A stretch of DNA of 64,000 nucleotides from Flavobacteriaceae bacterium (lineage in GTDB: Bacteria; Bacteroidota; Bacteroidia; Flavobacteriales; Flavobacteriaceae). Both the position numbers and the translations under genes were made by a program. Location of the stretch: contig JABDIV010000114.1 in the NCBI GenBank assembly GCA_013003555.1, positions 1 to 64,000 on the forward strand. Reading direction: 5' to 3'. Of this stretch, positions 8,911 to 18,680 are shown piece after piece; the first letter of the stretch is position 1; each line of letters starts with the position of its first letter. The notes under the pieces were generated by a model. The model was not told where the DNA came from. It did no database searches and was given only the letters and a program-made list of their open reading frames with translations.

Positions 8911-11463
8911 TTGTTGAAAAACCCTCTGATAAAAATATTATTATTTCTTATCCTAATCGGTTCATTTAGCTCCTGCAATGTAGTTAAAAGAGTTGGAGAA
9001 AACGAGTATCTGTTAACCGATACCAACGTTCTGGTTAATGGTAAGAAGTCCAACAAAGAACAAATCAACAATTTACTGTATCAACGGCCCAACGTTAAAA
9101 CCTTGGGTATTCCTTTGCGCCTCCATATCTATAATCTGGCCAGACCAAAAAGGGATTCGCTATTCGAAGCATGGCTGGATGAAAAACCAAGGCGACGGGA
9201 ACGCATGAATAATTTCTATTCTAAAAAGCAGGTTGACCGACTTAAAGAATCAGCGCTGGGATTTAACAACTGGTTAAAAAAAACCGGTGAACGACCTACC
9301 ATCATCGATTCGTTAAGAACCAGAAAGTCGATAAAGAATTTGGAAGATTATCATTTCGTTAATGGTTGGTTTGATCGAAAAGTAAGCCATCAAATCGAAC
9401 CTCATGGGAAGAAACGGGCAAAAATTACTTATAGTGTTGAGACCGGGAAACCTTACTTTATCGATAGCATCCGAACGAAAATCGCATCCCCGGTTATCGA
9501 TTCTCTTTATCAGAAATTAAAAAAGTACTCCCTCCTAATCTCACAAAACCAATTTAAACTCCGTGACTTCGAAATGGAGCGTGACAGACTTAATAAAGCC
9601 TTCCGAAATAGAGGGGTGTATTACTTTTCTGAAGATTATATCAGTTTTGAAAATGATACGATTGGTAAAAAGGAAAAAATAGATGTAGACCTGATTATAC
9701 AGAATCGTATAATACGTAACGATGACTCTATCGCCAGACTGCCATTTAAGATCTACAAAATTCGCGATGTAAATATCATAACCGATGATGCATTCGAAAA
9801 TCGTGGCAAACCATTTAAGGATTCAATTTCATTTAAGAATTACAATCTGTACAGTTATGATAACTTTCGGTATAAGCCAAAAGCGTTAACCGACGCGGTA
9901 TTTATTGGTAAAGGCAGGATTTTCAGGGATATCGATCGAACCTATACCTACAGGTATCTCAACGAACTTCAAACTTTCAAATATCCGAACATCGAATATA
10001 TCGAAAATGAAGAAGACACTACCCTTACGGCAAATATCTATCTGAGTCCGAGAAAAAAATTCGGCCTTGGATTTGACTTTGATATTTCGCAGAGCAACAT
10101 TCAAACGGTAGGATTATCTTTTAGCACCTCCCTGTTAACACGAAATGTTTTTCGTGGGGCTGAAACGCTTGAAATTTCAGCGTTAGGTTCTATAGGTGCT
10201 TCGAAAGACGGTTCGAATAACGATCAGCAGTTCTTTGATATCAATGAGATTGGAGCGAATGTAAAGCTTACTATTCCGCGATTCTTTTTCCCTGTAAATA
10301 CCGAACGTATAATTCCGAAATTCATGTCGCCGAGTTCGCGGGTAAGTCTTGGTTTTACAAGTCAAACCAATATTGGATTAGACAAACAAACCGTAAATGG
10401 TATTCTCAATTACAGATGGTATCCATCGCAAAACGTTACAAACGGTTTGGATTTGTTTAGCGCTCAATATGTTAGAAATCTGAATCCCGGAAACTACTTC
10501 AGTGTCTATCAAAATTCGTTCAGTCGACTCGAAACCATTGCTTTAGACGTGTATGATACACCTGCCGAGTTTATTGATCTTGTTAATGGTCAGGAGCAGT
10601 TAAATCAAAACCTTGCCGATGAATTCATCGAACTTGTTCTGGCTGATGCCGCTTTTCAATCTTCAAATCCTGACGATTATCAAAACGTAAATAACATCAG
10701 TCAACGTAAAGACAGGCTAACCGAAAACAACTTGATTTTAGCAACCAATTTTAGTTATTCCAAGGATAGGAGAGAAAATGTTTTTGACGAAGACTTCTCA
10801 ATATTTCGTTTTAAAGTCGAATTTGCAGGAAATCTGCTATCATCGATTTCCAAGTTATTAGGAGAACAACAGAACGAAAATGGCAAGTATGAGTTCTTTA
10901 ATGTGGCTTTTTCTCAATATGCTAAAACAGAATTTGATTATATCAAACACTGGGACCTCGGACGTAAAAATATTTTGGCGATGCGTAGCTTTTTTGGAAT
11001 TGCAATTCCTTACGGAAATTCGACCAGTATACCGTTCGCGAAGAGTTTCTTTGCCGGAGGTACGAATGATAACAGGGCCTGGACAGCCTATAATTTAGGT
11101 CCGGGAAGTTCCGACAGCAACGATGAGTTCAATGAAGCCAATATGAAACTCGCACTTAGTATGGAATACCGGTTTAATCTTTTCGCCAAGTTGAACGGTG
11201 CTCTTTTTGTAGATGCTGGTAACATATGGAACGTATTTGATGATGTAGATGATGACAACGCCACATTCGACAGCTTTTCATCTCTTAAAGATATTGCAGT
11301 AGGTGCGGGATTCGGAATTCGATATGACTTTGGTTTTTTTGTTCTCAGGGGGGATATTGGTTTTAAAGCCTATGACCCTTCATATCAAGATGAAAACCGT
11401 TGGTTTAATGAATTTAACTTCTCAAAAGCTGTTTACAATATCGGTATCAACTATCCATTCTAG
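8911..11463 (+). CDS. Omp85-superfamily (BamA/TamA-like) outer-membrane lipoprotein
   Basis: An 850-residue protein whose N-terminus carries a lipoprotein signal (IGSFSSC, cysteine 22). POTRA-like segments follow (about 25-380) and then a C-terminal 16-stranded barrel typical of Omp85 proteins. The barrel half shows GLGFDFDISQSN, FFAGGTNDNRAW (the L6 loop region), LALSMEYRF and a final aromatic strand (IGINYPF). It probably inserts or transports proteins or lipids at the outer membrane, as a TamA or second BamA homologue. The start must be TTG at 8911 or 8914, because an in-frame stop lies at 8896. It is monocistronic. Confidence 0.85.
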   Translation: MLKNPLIKILLFLILIGSFSSCNVVKRVGENEYLLTDTNVLVNGKKSNKEQINNLLYQRPNVKTLGIPLRLHIYNLARPKRDSLFEAWLDEKPRRRERMNNFYSKKQVDRLKESALGFNNWLKKTGERPTIIDSLRTRKSIKNLEDYHFVNGWFDRKVSHQIEPHGKKRAKITYSVETGKPYFIDSIRTKIASPVIDSLYQKLKKYSLLISQNQFKLRDFEMERDRLNKAFRNRGVYYFSEDYISFENDTIGKKEKIDVDLIIQNRIIRNDDSIARLPFKIYKIRDVNIITDDAFENRGKPFKDSISFKNYNLYSYDNFRYKPKALTDAVFIGKGRIFRDIDRTYTYRYLNELQTFKYPNIEYIENEEDTTLTANIYLSPRKKFGLGFDFDISQSNIQTVGLSFSTSLLTRNVFRGAETLEISALGSIGASKDGSNNDQQFFDINEIGANVKLTIPRFFFPVNTERIIPKFMSPSSRVSLGFTSQTNIGLDKQTVNGILNYRWYPSQNVTNGLDLFSAQYVRNLNPGNYFSVYQNSFSRLETIALDVYDTPAEFIDLVNGQEQLNQNLADEFIELVLADAAFQSSNPDDYQNVNNISQRKDRLTENNLILATNFSYSKDRRENVFDEDFSIFRFKVEFAGNLLSSISKLLGEQQNENGKYEFFNVAFSQYAKTEFDYIKHWDLGRKNILAMRSFFGIAIPYGNSTSIPFAKSFFAGGTNDNRAWTAYNLGPGSSDSNDEFNEANMKLALSMEYRFNLFAKLNGALFVDAGNIWNVFDDVDDDNATFDSFSSLKDIAVGAGFGIRYDFGFFVLRGDIGFKAYDPSYQDENRWFNEFNFSKAVYNIGINYPF

Positions 11464-11525
11464 TCGATGGCGAATAGCCCTCTTACGATTTAAACCAAAT
11501 TCTTAACGTGGTATATAAAAATGTC

Positions 11526-11533
11526 TATTTTTG
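11526..11533 (+). promoter_or_regulatory. -7 promoter element of fbaA
   Basis: TATTTTTG, an exact TAnnTTTG match, 32 bases before the aldolase start. Confidence 0.55.
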
Positions 11534-11565
11534 TAACCTAATCCAATCATTAAAAATTTAATTCG

Positions 11566-12633
11566 ATGAGTCATAATATAAATGCCGGTGTAGCCACCGG
11601 ACGAGAAGTTCAAGCCATTTTCCAATTAGCTAAATCAAAAGGATTTGCCCTTCCCGCGGTGAATGTCATTGGGTCAAACAGTGTTAATGGTGTTCTTGAG
11701 ACTGCCAGAGACCTTAATGCTCCCGTAATAATTCAATATTCTAATGGGGGTGCCTGTTTTAATGCCGGAAAAGGCCTGAGCAATGAAAATCAACGCGCTG
11801 CTATAGCAGGTTCTATTGCCGGCGCTAAACATGTTCATCTTATGGCAATGGAATATGGCGTTCCGGTCATTCTTCATACCGATCATTGCGCCAAAAAACT
11901 ATTACCCTGGATTGACGGTTTACTCGATGCCGGTGAACGGCATTTTGAAAGAACCGGTAAGTCGCTCTACAGCTCGCACATGATTGACCTTAGCGAAGAA
12001 CCCATTGAGGAAAATATTGACATTTGCAAACGCTATCTCGAGCGCATGAGCAAAATAGGAATGACTCTGGAAATTGAACTTGGTATAACCGGCGGGGAAG
12101 AAGATGGCGTTGATAATACCGATGTAGATGCATCTAAACTTTATACCCAGCCCGAAGAGGTTGCCTATGCCTATGAGGAGCTGAGCAAGGTAAGCGATCA
12201 ATTTACTGTAGCAGCTGCCTTTGGGAACGTGCATGGGGTCTATAAACCAGGCAACGTAAAACTCACGCCCAAAATCCTGAAAAATTCACAGGAATACATA
12301 TCTAATAAATACGGCCTTGGACCAAATCATATTGATTTTGTTTTCCACGGCGGATCGGGATCGACTGTTGAAGAAATCCGAGAAGCTATCGGATATGGTG
12401 TTATTAAAATGAATATCGACACCGATATGCAATATGCATTCATGACGGGTGTGCGCGATTATTTCAACAGTAATGTTGATTATCTAAAAACTCAGATTGG
12501 GAATCCTGAGGGCGAAGATGTTCCAAATAAAAAATATTACGATCCAAGAAAATGGTTGCGAGAAGGTGAAAATGCTTTCGTTGCCAGATTAAAGAAGGCT
12601 TTTGAGGACCTAAATAACGTAAACACCTTATAA
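11566..12633 (+). CDS. fbaA: Class II fructose-bisphosphate aldolase
   Basis: A 355-residue zinc-dependent aldolase cleaving fructose-1,6-bisphosphate to DHAP and glyceraldehyde-3-phosphate. The metal-binding motif HTDHC is at 104-108, and further zinc/phosphate motifs are seen in FGNVHGVY and FHGGSGS. Length fits the long class IIA (E. coli FbaA-like) form, which also carries the extended C-terminus seen here (KYYDPRKWLREGE). It has its own promoter and is followed after 47 bases by accD in the same direction. Confidence 0.95.
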   Translation: MSHNINAGVATGREVQAIFQLAKSKGFALPAVNVIGSNSVNGVLETARDLNAPVIIQYSNGGACFNAGKGLSNENQRAAIAGSIAGAKHVHLMAMEYGVPVILHTDHCAKKLLPWIDGLLDAGERHFERTGKSLYSSHMIDLSEEPIEENIDICKRYLERMSKIGMTLEIELGITGGEEDGVDNTDVDASKLYTQPEEVAYAYEELSKVSDQFTVAAAFGNVHGVYKPGNVKLTPKILKNSQEYISNKYGLGPNHIDFVFHGGSGSTVEEIREAIGYGVIKMNIDTDMQYAFMTGVRDYFNSNVDYLKTQIGNPEGEDVPNKKYYDPRKWLREGENAFVARLKKAFEDLNNVNTL

Positions 12634-12680
12634 ATTTTACGTAATTTTACATTCTAACTAACTAAATAATACCCTCTATT

Positions 12681-13538
12681 ATGGCCTGGTTTAAACGGAA
12701 AGATAAGGGAATACAAACGCCGACCGAAGCCAAACGAGACACTCCGAAGGGATTATGGTATAAATCTCCTACCGGAAAGGTCGTTGACACCGAAGAATTA
12801 GAAAAGAACTTTTATGTAAGTCCTGAAGACGGTTATCACGTAAGAATTGGCAGTAAAGAATACTTCGAAATTCTTTTTGATGATGACAAGTTTACAGAAT
12901 TGGACGCGAAATTAGAGTCGAAAGATCCATTAAAATTCGAGGACAATAAGAAATATTCCGATCGCATTAAAATAGCAAAGGAAAAGACCAATTTAAAAGA
13001 CGCGGTTAGAACGGCCGTTGGAAAATCAAAAGGTAAAGATCTGGTTATTGCCTGTATGGATTTTTCCTTTATTGGTGGTTCGATGGGGAGTGTTGTAGGT
13101 GAAAAAATTGGCCGAGCGGTCGACTATGCACTTAAGAATAAGACCCCGCTTCTAATAATCTCGAAATCGGGAGGCGCACGGATGATGGAAGCCGCTATTT
13201 CGTTAATGCAGTTAGCCAAAACTTCGGCAAAACTTGCTCAGCTTGACGAAGCAAAAATACCTTACATTTCGCTTTGCACCGATCCAACTACAGGTGGAAC
13301 GACGGCATCGTTCGCTATGCTTGGCGATATCAATATCAGTGAACCCGGAGCATTAATAGGGTTTGCCGGGCCACGTGTTGTTCGCGATACGACCGGAAAG
13401 GAATTACCGGAAGGATTTCAAACGGCAGAATTTGTTAAAGAACACGGGTTCCTCGATTTTATCACCCATCGAAAAGATTTAAAAAATCGAATAAACCAAT
13501 ATCTGGATCTGATAACCAATCAACCACTCAGAGAATAA
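12681..13538 (+). CDS. accD: Acetyl-CoA carboxylase carboxyltransferase beta subunit AccD
   Basis: A 285-residue crotonase-fold carboxyltransferase subunit that, with AccA, transfers CO2 from biotin-BCCP to acetyl-CoA in fatty-acid synthesis. Core motifs [24 protein letters not shown] and [16 protein letters not shown] are intact. The usual N-terminal Cys4 zinc ribbon is present as sequence ([30 protein letters not shown]) but every zinc-ligand cysteine is replaced, and no cysteine occurs before about residue 120. A strong terminator follows directly. Confidence 0.93.
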   Translation: MAWFKRKDKGIQTPTEAKRDTPKGLWYKSPTGKVVDTEELEKNFYVSPEDGYHVRIGSKEYFEILFDDDKFTELDAKLESKDPLKFEDNKKYSDRIKIAKEKTNLKDAVRTAVGKSKGKDLVIACMDFSFIGGSMGSVVGEKIGRAVDYALKNKTPLLIISKSGGARMMEAAISLMQLAKTSAKLAQLDEAKIPYISLCTDPTTGGTTASFAMLGDINISEPGALIGFAGPRVVRDTTGKELPEGFQTAEFVKEHGFLDFITHRKDLKNRINQYLDLITNQPLRE

Positions 13539-13565
13539 AAAAAGCGACCGTTTGGTCGCTTTTTC
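13537..13565. terminator. Bidirectional terminator between accD and a convergent lipoprotein gene
   Basis: The stem GCGACC/GGTCGC (13544-13549, 13554-13559) has a GTTT loop, preceded by an A7 tract and followed by T5, so it works in both directions. Confidence 0.9.
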
Positions 13566-13584
13566 ATTCTATGATTTGATTCGG

Positions 13585-14436
13585 TTAATTCAACACTATG
13601 TCAACTACTTCGCCATTATCGAACGTAAAGGTTGCCATATTATCGCAGTCACCCTCTCCATAGTCGAACACTCCCGAAAAATTAGTGCGTTCAACATCGA
13701 TTGAGCCACTTACAAAATAGAAACAAATTACCTCGCGGCGCAGTGGTAATACTACAACATAGCTGTGGGTATTACCATTAACAAAAGTTGTAGACCAGTT
13801 CCCGGTGATTAAAAATACGTTATCACTAAAGATACCAGGAGTATCATGGCCTTCAACCCACTCACGTACCTTAACACCATTTCTCGATGCCTGAAGTCCG
13901 TTTGGCCAAATGATCGTTAATTCGGCTGTTTTCGTGAATTGAGGATTTCCGTTTTCATTAGAAAGTTCTTTAAGAAGTGTTTTACCTCCAATAAGGTTTT
14001 TGTTGTTGAAATAGAAATCAACCAATGTCTTTGTGATTAGCACTTCCTGGGCTTGAGGATCACGCGTATAGGTCAGAACGATTTGTCCTTTAAGTAGGTT
14101 ACCATGTATCAGGCATCCCTCAGTACCAAAATCAATGGTGATTTCCCGATAGTTTTGTTGCATAACAACAGTAACGGTAACACATTCGGGTAACATATTA
14201 AATTCGGCCGTAGATCGATTGGTTTCGCTCTCTTCCTGAATTTCATATACCTCAATCGCTATATCGTCAATAGAATCTGAGGCTTTGTCAATCTCTGCAG
14301 AACGCGATACTTCAGAATAATCTTGTTCAACAGGCTCTGGGGTCTCAACAGTTTCGTTATCACTGCAGCTTAATGCGAATACTGATAATGCGAATACTGC
14401 CATAAGTAATTTCAAGTTTAATTTCATGATTTTCAT
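13585..14436 (-). CDS. Lipoprotein of unknown function
   Basis: A 283-residue protein with a lipoprotein signal (hydrophobic run AVFALSVFAL, then SCSD). An acidic linker of about 50 residues rich in E/D/S follows, then a beta-rich domain containing two paired cysteines (PECV, EGCLIHG) and a C-terminal YGEGDCDNMATFTFDNG. Related lipoproteins with a similar 'GxxDCDnxatft' end are frequent in flavobacteria, but I cannot name a function. The start may be the second methionine at 14427 (MKLNLKLLMAVFAL), which gives a more normal signal peptide. It stands alone, convergent with accD. Confidence 0.75.
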   Translation of the reverse strand: MKIMKLNLKLLMAVFALSVFALSCSDNETVETPEPVEQDYSEVSRSAEIDKASDSIDDIAIEVYEIQEESETNRSTAEFNMLPECVTVTVVMQQNYREITIDFGTEGCLIHGNLLKGQIVLTYTRDPQAQEVLITKTLVDFYFNNKNLIGGKTLLKELSNENGNPQFTKTAELTIIWPNGLQASRNGVKVREWVEGHDTPGIFSDNVFLITGNWSTTFVNGNTHSYVVVLPLRREVICFYFVSGSIDVERTNFSGVFDYGEGDCDNMATFTFDNGEVVDIVLN

Positions 14437-14557
14437 CTTTGCTCGATTTAAGTTATTATAGTGTTAAGACATTCTTAAAACGGAAAGGTTTAATTTATAT
14501 TCCTTTTTTTTCATATTAAATAACATCATTCCCAATCTTTTAATGGGTAAAAATTAC

Positions 14558-14565
14558 TATATTTG
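14558..14565 (+). promoter_or_regulatory. -7 promoter element of rpsO
   Basis: TATATTTG, an exact TAnnTTTG match. A TTTT-type -33 region lies near 14538-14541 with 16 bases between. The rpsO start is 56 bases further on, leaving room for a leader of about 50 bases, where S15 autoregulation often acts. Confidence 0.6.
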
Positions 14566-14621
14566 CCGCCAGATATGGGAAATCGTATCGATACATAAAA
14601 ATCATTTAAATAAATATTGGC

Positions 14622-14891
14622 ATGTATTTAACAAAAGAAATAAAAGAGGACATCTTTAAAAAACACGGTAAAGGTGCGAACGATACCGGCTCAACCGAAG
14701 GTCAGATCGCATTGTTTACTCACCGTATCAATTACTTGACAGAGCACTTAAAAAAGAATCGCAAAGATTTCAATACCGAGCGATCTCTGGTAAAACTTGT
14801 AGGAAAACGACGTTCACTACTCGATTACCTAATGAAAAAAGATATCATGAGATATCGTGCAATTGTTAAGGAATTAAATTTGAGAAAGTAA
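14622..14891 (+). CDS. rpsO: 30S ribosomal protein S15
   Basis: The 89-residue length is exactly the family norm. Conserved motifs include DTGSTEGQIALFTHRINYLTEH without interruption and the C-terminal RRSLLDYLMKKDIMRYR. S15 binds the central domain of 16S rRNA early in 30S assembly. It is followed by its own terminator and then pnp, the same rpsO-pnp order as in many bacteria, including E. coli. Confidence 0.97.
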   Translation: MYLTKEIKEDIFKKHGKGANDTGSTEGQIALFTHRINYLTEHLKKNRKDFNTERSLVKLVGKRRSLLDYLMKKDIMRYRAIVKELNLRK

Positions 14892-14896
14892 TTTTT

Positions 14897-14920
14897 AGGA
14901 GGCCGAAGTGCCTCCTTTTT
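14897..14920 (+). terminator. Rho-independent terminator of rpsO
   Basis: Stem AGGAGGC/GCCTCCT with loop CGAAGT, followed by T-tract, six bases after the rpsO stop. Confidence 0.85.
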
Positions 14921-15028
14921 AATAATTTCCGATTAGGAATTTAAGTAAGAAGAAGCTGATTATAGTTTTTCATTGGTCAACCACTACAACAACACAACGA
15001 CCATTATTAAAATTAGACTATAATTATT

Positions 15029-17332
15029 ATGATTCCAAAAACATTTAAGGAGGTCATTGACCTCGGCGATGGAAGAGAGATTTCCATCGAAACAGGTAAA
15101 CTGGCGAAACAGGCCCATGGTGCTGTTGTCGTTCAGTTGGGAAAAGCCATGCTCTTATGTACGGTTGTTTCCAATTATGATCCCGCTGATGTGGATTTTT
15201 TACCTCTTACAGTAGATTACAGAGAAAAATTCGCTGCTGCAGGACGTTATCCTGGTGGATTCTTTAAAAGAGAGGCCCGACCAAGCACCGAAGAAATTTT
15301 AACCATGCGTCTTGTAGACCGTGTATTACGACCACTTTTCCCAAAAGATTACCATTGTGAAACACAGGTCATGATCCAGCTGATGTCTCATGATGATGAT
15401 GTAATGCCTGATGCTCTGGCAGGACTGGCGGCTTCAGCTGCAATCCAATTGAGTGATTTTCCATTTGAAACACCCATTTCTGAATGTCGTGTAGCGCGAA
15501 TAGATGGTGAATTCATTATTAATCCAAGTCGTGAAGAACTCGACAGGGCCGATATCGATATGATGGTTGGAGCCTCTGCCGATTCGGTCATGATGGTTGA
15601 AGGTGAGATGGACGAGTGCACTGAAGAAGAAATGGCAGAAGCCATCAAAATTGCACATGAAGCCATTAAGTTGCAATGCGAGGCCCAGGTAAAACTTGCT
15701 GAAGCAGTTGGTAAGAAAGAAACCCGTGAATATGAAACCGAGGTTGAGGACGAGGCTATTGCTCAAAAGATTCATGAATTGGCCTATGATAAATATTATG
15801 ATATCGCCAAAGCTGGATTATCAAAACAAGAACGATCTGAGGCGTTTTCAAATGTTAAGGAAGAGGTTGTCGGACATTATTCTGAAGAAGAACTTGAAGA
15901 AGTCGGCGGACTTATAAAGAAATACCTAAGAAAAACACATAAGGAAGCCGTTAGAAACTTAACCCTTAATGAAGGACTGCGACTTGATGGTAGAAAAACT
16001 ACCGATATTCGCCCGATCTGGTGCGAGGTTGATTACCTTCCATCAACACACGGATCCTCTATCTTTACACGTGGTGAAACTCAAGCTCTTGCGACAGTAA
16101 CGCTTGGTACATCACGTGAAGCGAATATTGTAGATCTGGCCACTTTCCAGGGTGAAGAAACCTTTTATCTGCATTACAACTTCCCACCGTTTTCAACTGG
16201 GGAAGCAAGACCTATCAGAGGTACATCAAGACGTGAAGTGGGGCATGGAAACCTTGCTCAACGCGCATTAAAAGGCATGATCCCTGAGGATTGTCCGTAT
16301 ACAGTGCGTATTGTTAGCGAAGTTCTTGAAAGTAATGGATCATCGTCAATGGCAACTGTTTGTTCGGGTACAATGGCACTCATGGATGCCGGGATACAAT
16401 TAAAGAAACCGGTTTCAGGGATTGCCATGGGATTAATTTCTGATGGTGAAAAATATGCTGTACTGAGCGATATTCTGGGTGATGAAGATCATCTTGGTGA
16501 CATGGACTTTAAAGTAACCGGCACAGAAGATGGTATCACGGCTTGCCAGATGGATATCAAGATCAAAGGGCTTTCTTATGAAATTCTTGTTGAAGCTTTA
16601 AAACAAGCTAGAGATGGTCGTATACATATCCTTGAAAAATTGACCGAAACAATTGCCCAACCTAATGAGTCTATTAAGCCACATGCACCAAAAATCATAA
16701 CAACATTAATTCCTAATGAATTTATTGGTGCCTTGATCGGCCCGGGTGGTAAGACCATTCAGGAACTTCAAAAAGAATCGAAAACCACTATTGTTATCAA
16801 TGAAGATCCGGTGACTGAAGAAGGTATTGTTGAAATTCTGGGAACAGACCAGGATGGAATTGACATGGTTTTGGCTAAGATCGATTCCTTATTATTCAAA
16901 CCTGAAAAAGGCAGCGTTTATGAGGTAAAAGTGATCAAGATCCTCGATTTTGGAGCTGTTGTTGAATATATCGAAGCACCGGGTAACGAAGTTTTACTTC
17001 ACGTCAGTGAATTGGCTTGGGAACGCACCAATAATGTGACCGATGTTGTCAATATTGGAGATGTACTCGATGTGAAATATTTCGGTGTTGATCCTAGAAC
17101 ACGTAAAGAAAAAGTTTCCAGGAAAGCCCTTTTAGAAAAACCAGAAGGTTATAAAGAGCGCCCACCTCGAAGTGATAATCGCGGACGAGATCGCGGACGG
17201 GATCGCGGACGGGATCGGGGCAGAGATAATCGTGGCCGAGATAACCGAGGTCGGGACAACCGGGGTCGGGATAATAGATCACGAGATAATCGCTCGGATG
17301 ACACCCAATCGGAAACGAAAAGTGAAGATTAA
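15029..17332 (+). CDS. pnp: Polyribonucleotide nucleotidyltransferase (PNPase)
   Basis: A 767-residue phosphorolytic 3'-5' exoribonuclease. Two RNase PH domains (about 1-230 and 320-560) flank an alpha-helical linker. The second holds the catalytic motifs FETPIS-like and [19 protein letters not shown] (LIGPGGKTI near 569) and S1 (about 630-700) RNA-binding domains follow. After the S1 domain comes an unusual tail (about 715-755) of tandem RGRD/RDNRG repeats encoded by 12-15-bp DNA repeats around 17170-17290, then an acidic end. The enzyme degrades mRNA and trims RNA ends. Confidence 0.96.
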   Translation: MIPKTFKEVIDLGDGREISIETGKLAKQAHGAVVVQLGKAMLLCTVVSNYDPADVDFLPLTVDYREKFAAAGRYPGGFFKREARPSTEEILTMRLVDRVLRPLFPKDYHCETQVMIQLMSHDDDVMPDALAGLAASAAIQLSDFPFETPISECRVARIDGEFIINPSREELDRADIDMMVGASADSVMMVEGEMDECTEEEMAEAIKIAHEAIKLQCEAQVKLAEAVGKKETREYETEVEDEAIAQKIHELAYDKYYDIAKAGLSKQERSEAFSNVKEEVVGHYSEEELEEVGGLIKKYLRKTHKEAVRNLTLNEGLRLDGRKTTDIRPIWCEVDYLPSTHGSSIFTRGETQALATVTLGTSREANIVDLATFQGEETFYLHYNFPPFSTGEARPIRGTSRREVGHGNLAQRALKGMIPEDCPYTVRIVSEVLESNGSSSMATVCSGTMALMDAGIQLKKPVSGIAMGLISDGEKYAVLSDILGDEDHLGDMDFKVTGTEDGITACQMDIKIKGLSYEILVEALKQARDGRIHILEKLTETIAQPNESIKPHAPKIITTLIPNEFIGALIGPGGKTIQELQKESKTTIVINEDPVTEEGIVEILGTDQDGIDMVLAKIDSLLFKPEKGSVYEVKVIKILDFGAVVEYIEAPGNEVLLHVSELAWERTNNVTDVVNIGDVLDVKYFGVDPRTRKEKVSRKALLEKPEGYKERPPRSDNRGRDRGRDRGRDRGRDNRGRDNRGRDNRGRDNRSRDNRSDDTQSETKSED

Positions 17333-17351
17333 ATAATCATATCTATATTAT

Positions 17352-17386
17352 AAAAAAACCTCTCAGGAAACTGGGAGGTTTTTTTG
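17352..17386 (+). terminator. Rho-independent terminator of pnp
   Basis: Nine-base-pair stem ACCTCTCAG/CTGGGAGGT closed by a GAAA tetraloop (17367-17370), then T7. The A-tract on the 5' side may let it also stop the convergent FolD-like transcript. Confidence 0.9.
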
Positions 17387-17418
17387 GCTAAATCAATGAC
17401 CATTGCCTTTAATTTAAA

Positions 17419-18384
17419 TCAGGCATATATTTCATGAGGTTTTGTGTTATCAGATTTAATAGAATGGCTAAATTCAAATGCGGTACAGGCGTTACGTAAT
17501 AAAACGGCCATCAGTACTGGCATGAGTCCCCCCGGACATGGAGCGATTGATCCCGCAATATTCATTATTGATTTTGTATTTACGCCACCCCTAATAATAG
17601 GAATTAATACATTCGGATCTTTTTTACTGGGTATTTCATTTACCAAATTGGAATAAATATCAACGATACAGACCCCTGGTTTCAACCATTCTGGTGACAG
17701 AAATTCAGGCTTTTCACTGAGAACAAAAAGAAAATCAGCTTTTTTACAATAGTCCCTTATTTTTTTATTATCACTATTAATAATAGAAAAAGCACATCCT
17801 TCTGGTATGACTTGTGAAGAAGATGTTCGAAGGATTAGACTTCTGAAAGGATCGGTTATAAAATCTTGGTCCGCAACAAAAACCAAATCCTGACCAGCTT
17901 TTATCTGCACATTGAAATGTTTAAATAATTCTATCAATGAAACTGGTAAACACATTGGGTATTTAGTTTTGAAAACTCCTTTAATCAGTGTATCAATTAC
18001 GTTTTGAGGATGAAATCCTTCAATTTCCTTATCTCTATTAATTTTTTCGATAACATCTAAGGCGTTAATGTGTTTAGGCACAGGTTGGAGAAGAACGATA
18101 GCATGGATTTCTTTATCCATATTTAGTTTTTCAACAAGAGCGAAAAAAACTTCCTGATCGACAGTATGGGGCAATGTTTCTACCTTTACCTTAAAACCTA
18201 ATTGCTTAGCCGCGTTTTCGTGAAGTGGTATGGTATATTTCATCAACGGCAAATGACCAACACAGGCAATAAAGGCAATTCCCGGGACTTCATTATATTT
18301 TTTATTGAACTCCTGGATCTTTGTTTTGATCTCATTAAAAATACCTTGTTGATATTCTGTTCCGTTTAATATTTTTGTTTTCAT
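17419..18384 (-). CDS. Divergent FolD-like protein, probably without FolD catalysis
   Basis: A 321-residue protein that aligns by eye along the whole length of FolD (methylenetetrahydrofolate dehydrogenase/cyclohydrolase). Shared landmarks are IVLLQPVPKHINALDVIEKI, EIEGFHPQNV, MCLPVSLIELFKHF, KPGVCIVDIYSNLVNE and APCPGGLMPVLMAVLLRN. Key residues differ. The YVxxK catalytic stretch is YTIPLH with no lysine, DxDGFHP is EIEGFHP, and the NADP loop GRSxxVGxP is ADQDFITDPF. It may bind a folate-like ligand or be a decaying paralogue. The frame is intact, so selection may still act. A true folD is presumably elsewhere. Confidence 0.75.
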   Translation of the reverse strand: MKTKILNGTEYQQGIFNEIKTKIQEFNKKYNEVPGIAFIACVGHLPLMKYTIPLHENAAKQLGFKVKVETLPHTVDQEVFFALVEKLNMDKEIHAIVLLQPVPKHINALDVIEKINRDKEIEGFHPQNVIDTLIKGVFKTKYPMCLPVSLIELFKHFNVQIKAGQDLVFVADQDFITDPFRSLILRTSSSQVIPEGCAFSIINSDNKKIRDYCKKADFLFVLSEKPEFLSPEWLKPGVCIVDIYSNLVNEIPSKKDPNVLIPIIRGGVNTKSIMNIAGSIAPCPGGLMPVLMAVLLRNACTAFEFSHSIKSDNTKPHEIYA

Positions 18385-18536
18385 GACATTATTTTTTTAT
18401 TATTATAACAGATCGCCAAAGAAGCTGCTTTCGCTGGCCTGTTTTTTATTGAATTCTTCTCACGATTGACAAAACCGTTTTACGTGGCAATACTTTGAAC
18501 AATATCATATGAACGTATTTCGCAAGCCGAATCATA

Positions 18537-18680
18537 TCAAGGTATATTATATGAAGCCAGAATGAGAGGAATGATTCCGATTAAAAGTAAAACCAGCCAC
18601 CATGACAATCGAGTAATCTGAAAGACCGATAACCAGTGTTTAAATTTTCTAATGCTATATATGACAAGAAGTAATAACAT
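18537..18680 (-). CDS. Possible 47-residue membrane peptide or gene remnant
   Basis: ATG-started ORF encoding MLLLLVIYSIRKFKHWL at the start and a second hydrophobic stretch WWLVLLLIGIIPLILA. Two hydrophobic segments flank a basic loop. An in-frame stop lies five codons upstream of the ATG, so the piece does not extend. It could be a small membrane protein, a remnant of a larger permease gene, or chance in AT-rich DNA. Confidence 0.2.
   Translation of the reverse strand: MLLLLVIYSIRKFKHWLSVFQITRLSWWLVLLLIGIIPLILASYNIP

Noticed and set aside
17170-17290. Tandem DNA repeats as a separate mobile element
   Set aside because: They are in frame within pnp and encode the RGRD tail, so they are part of the gene.
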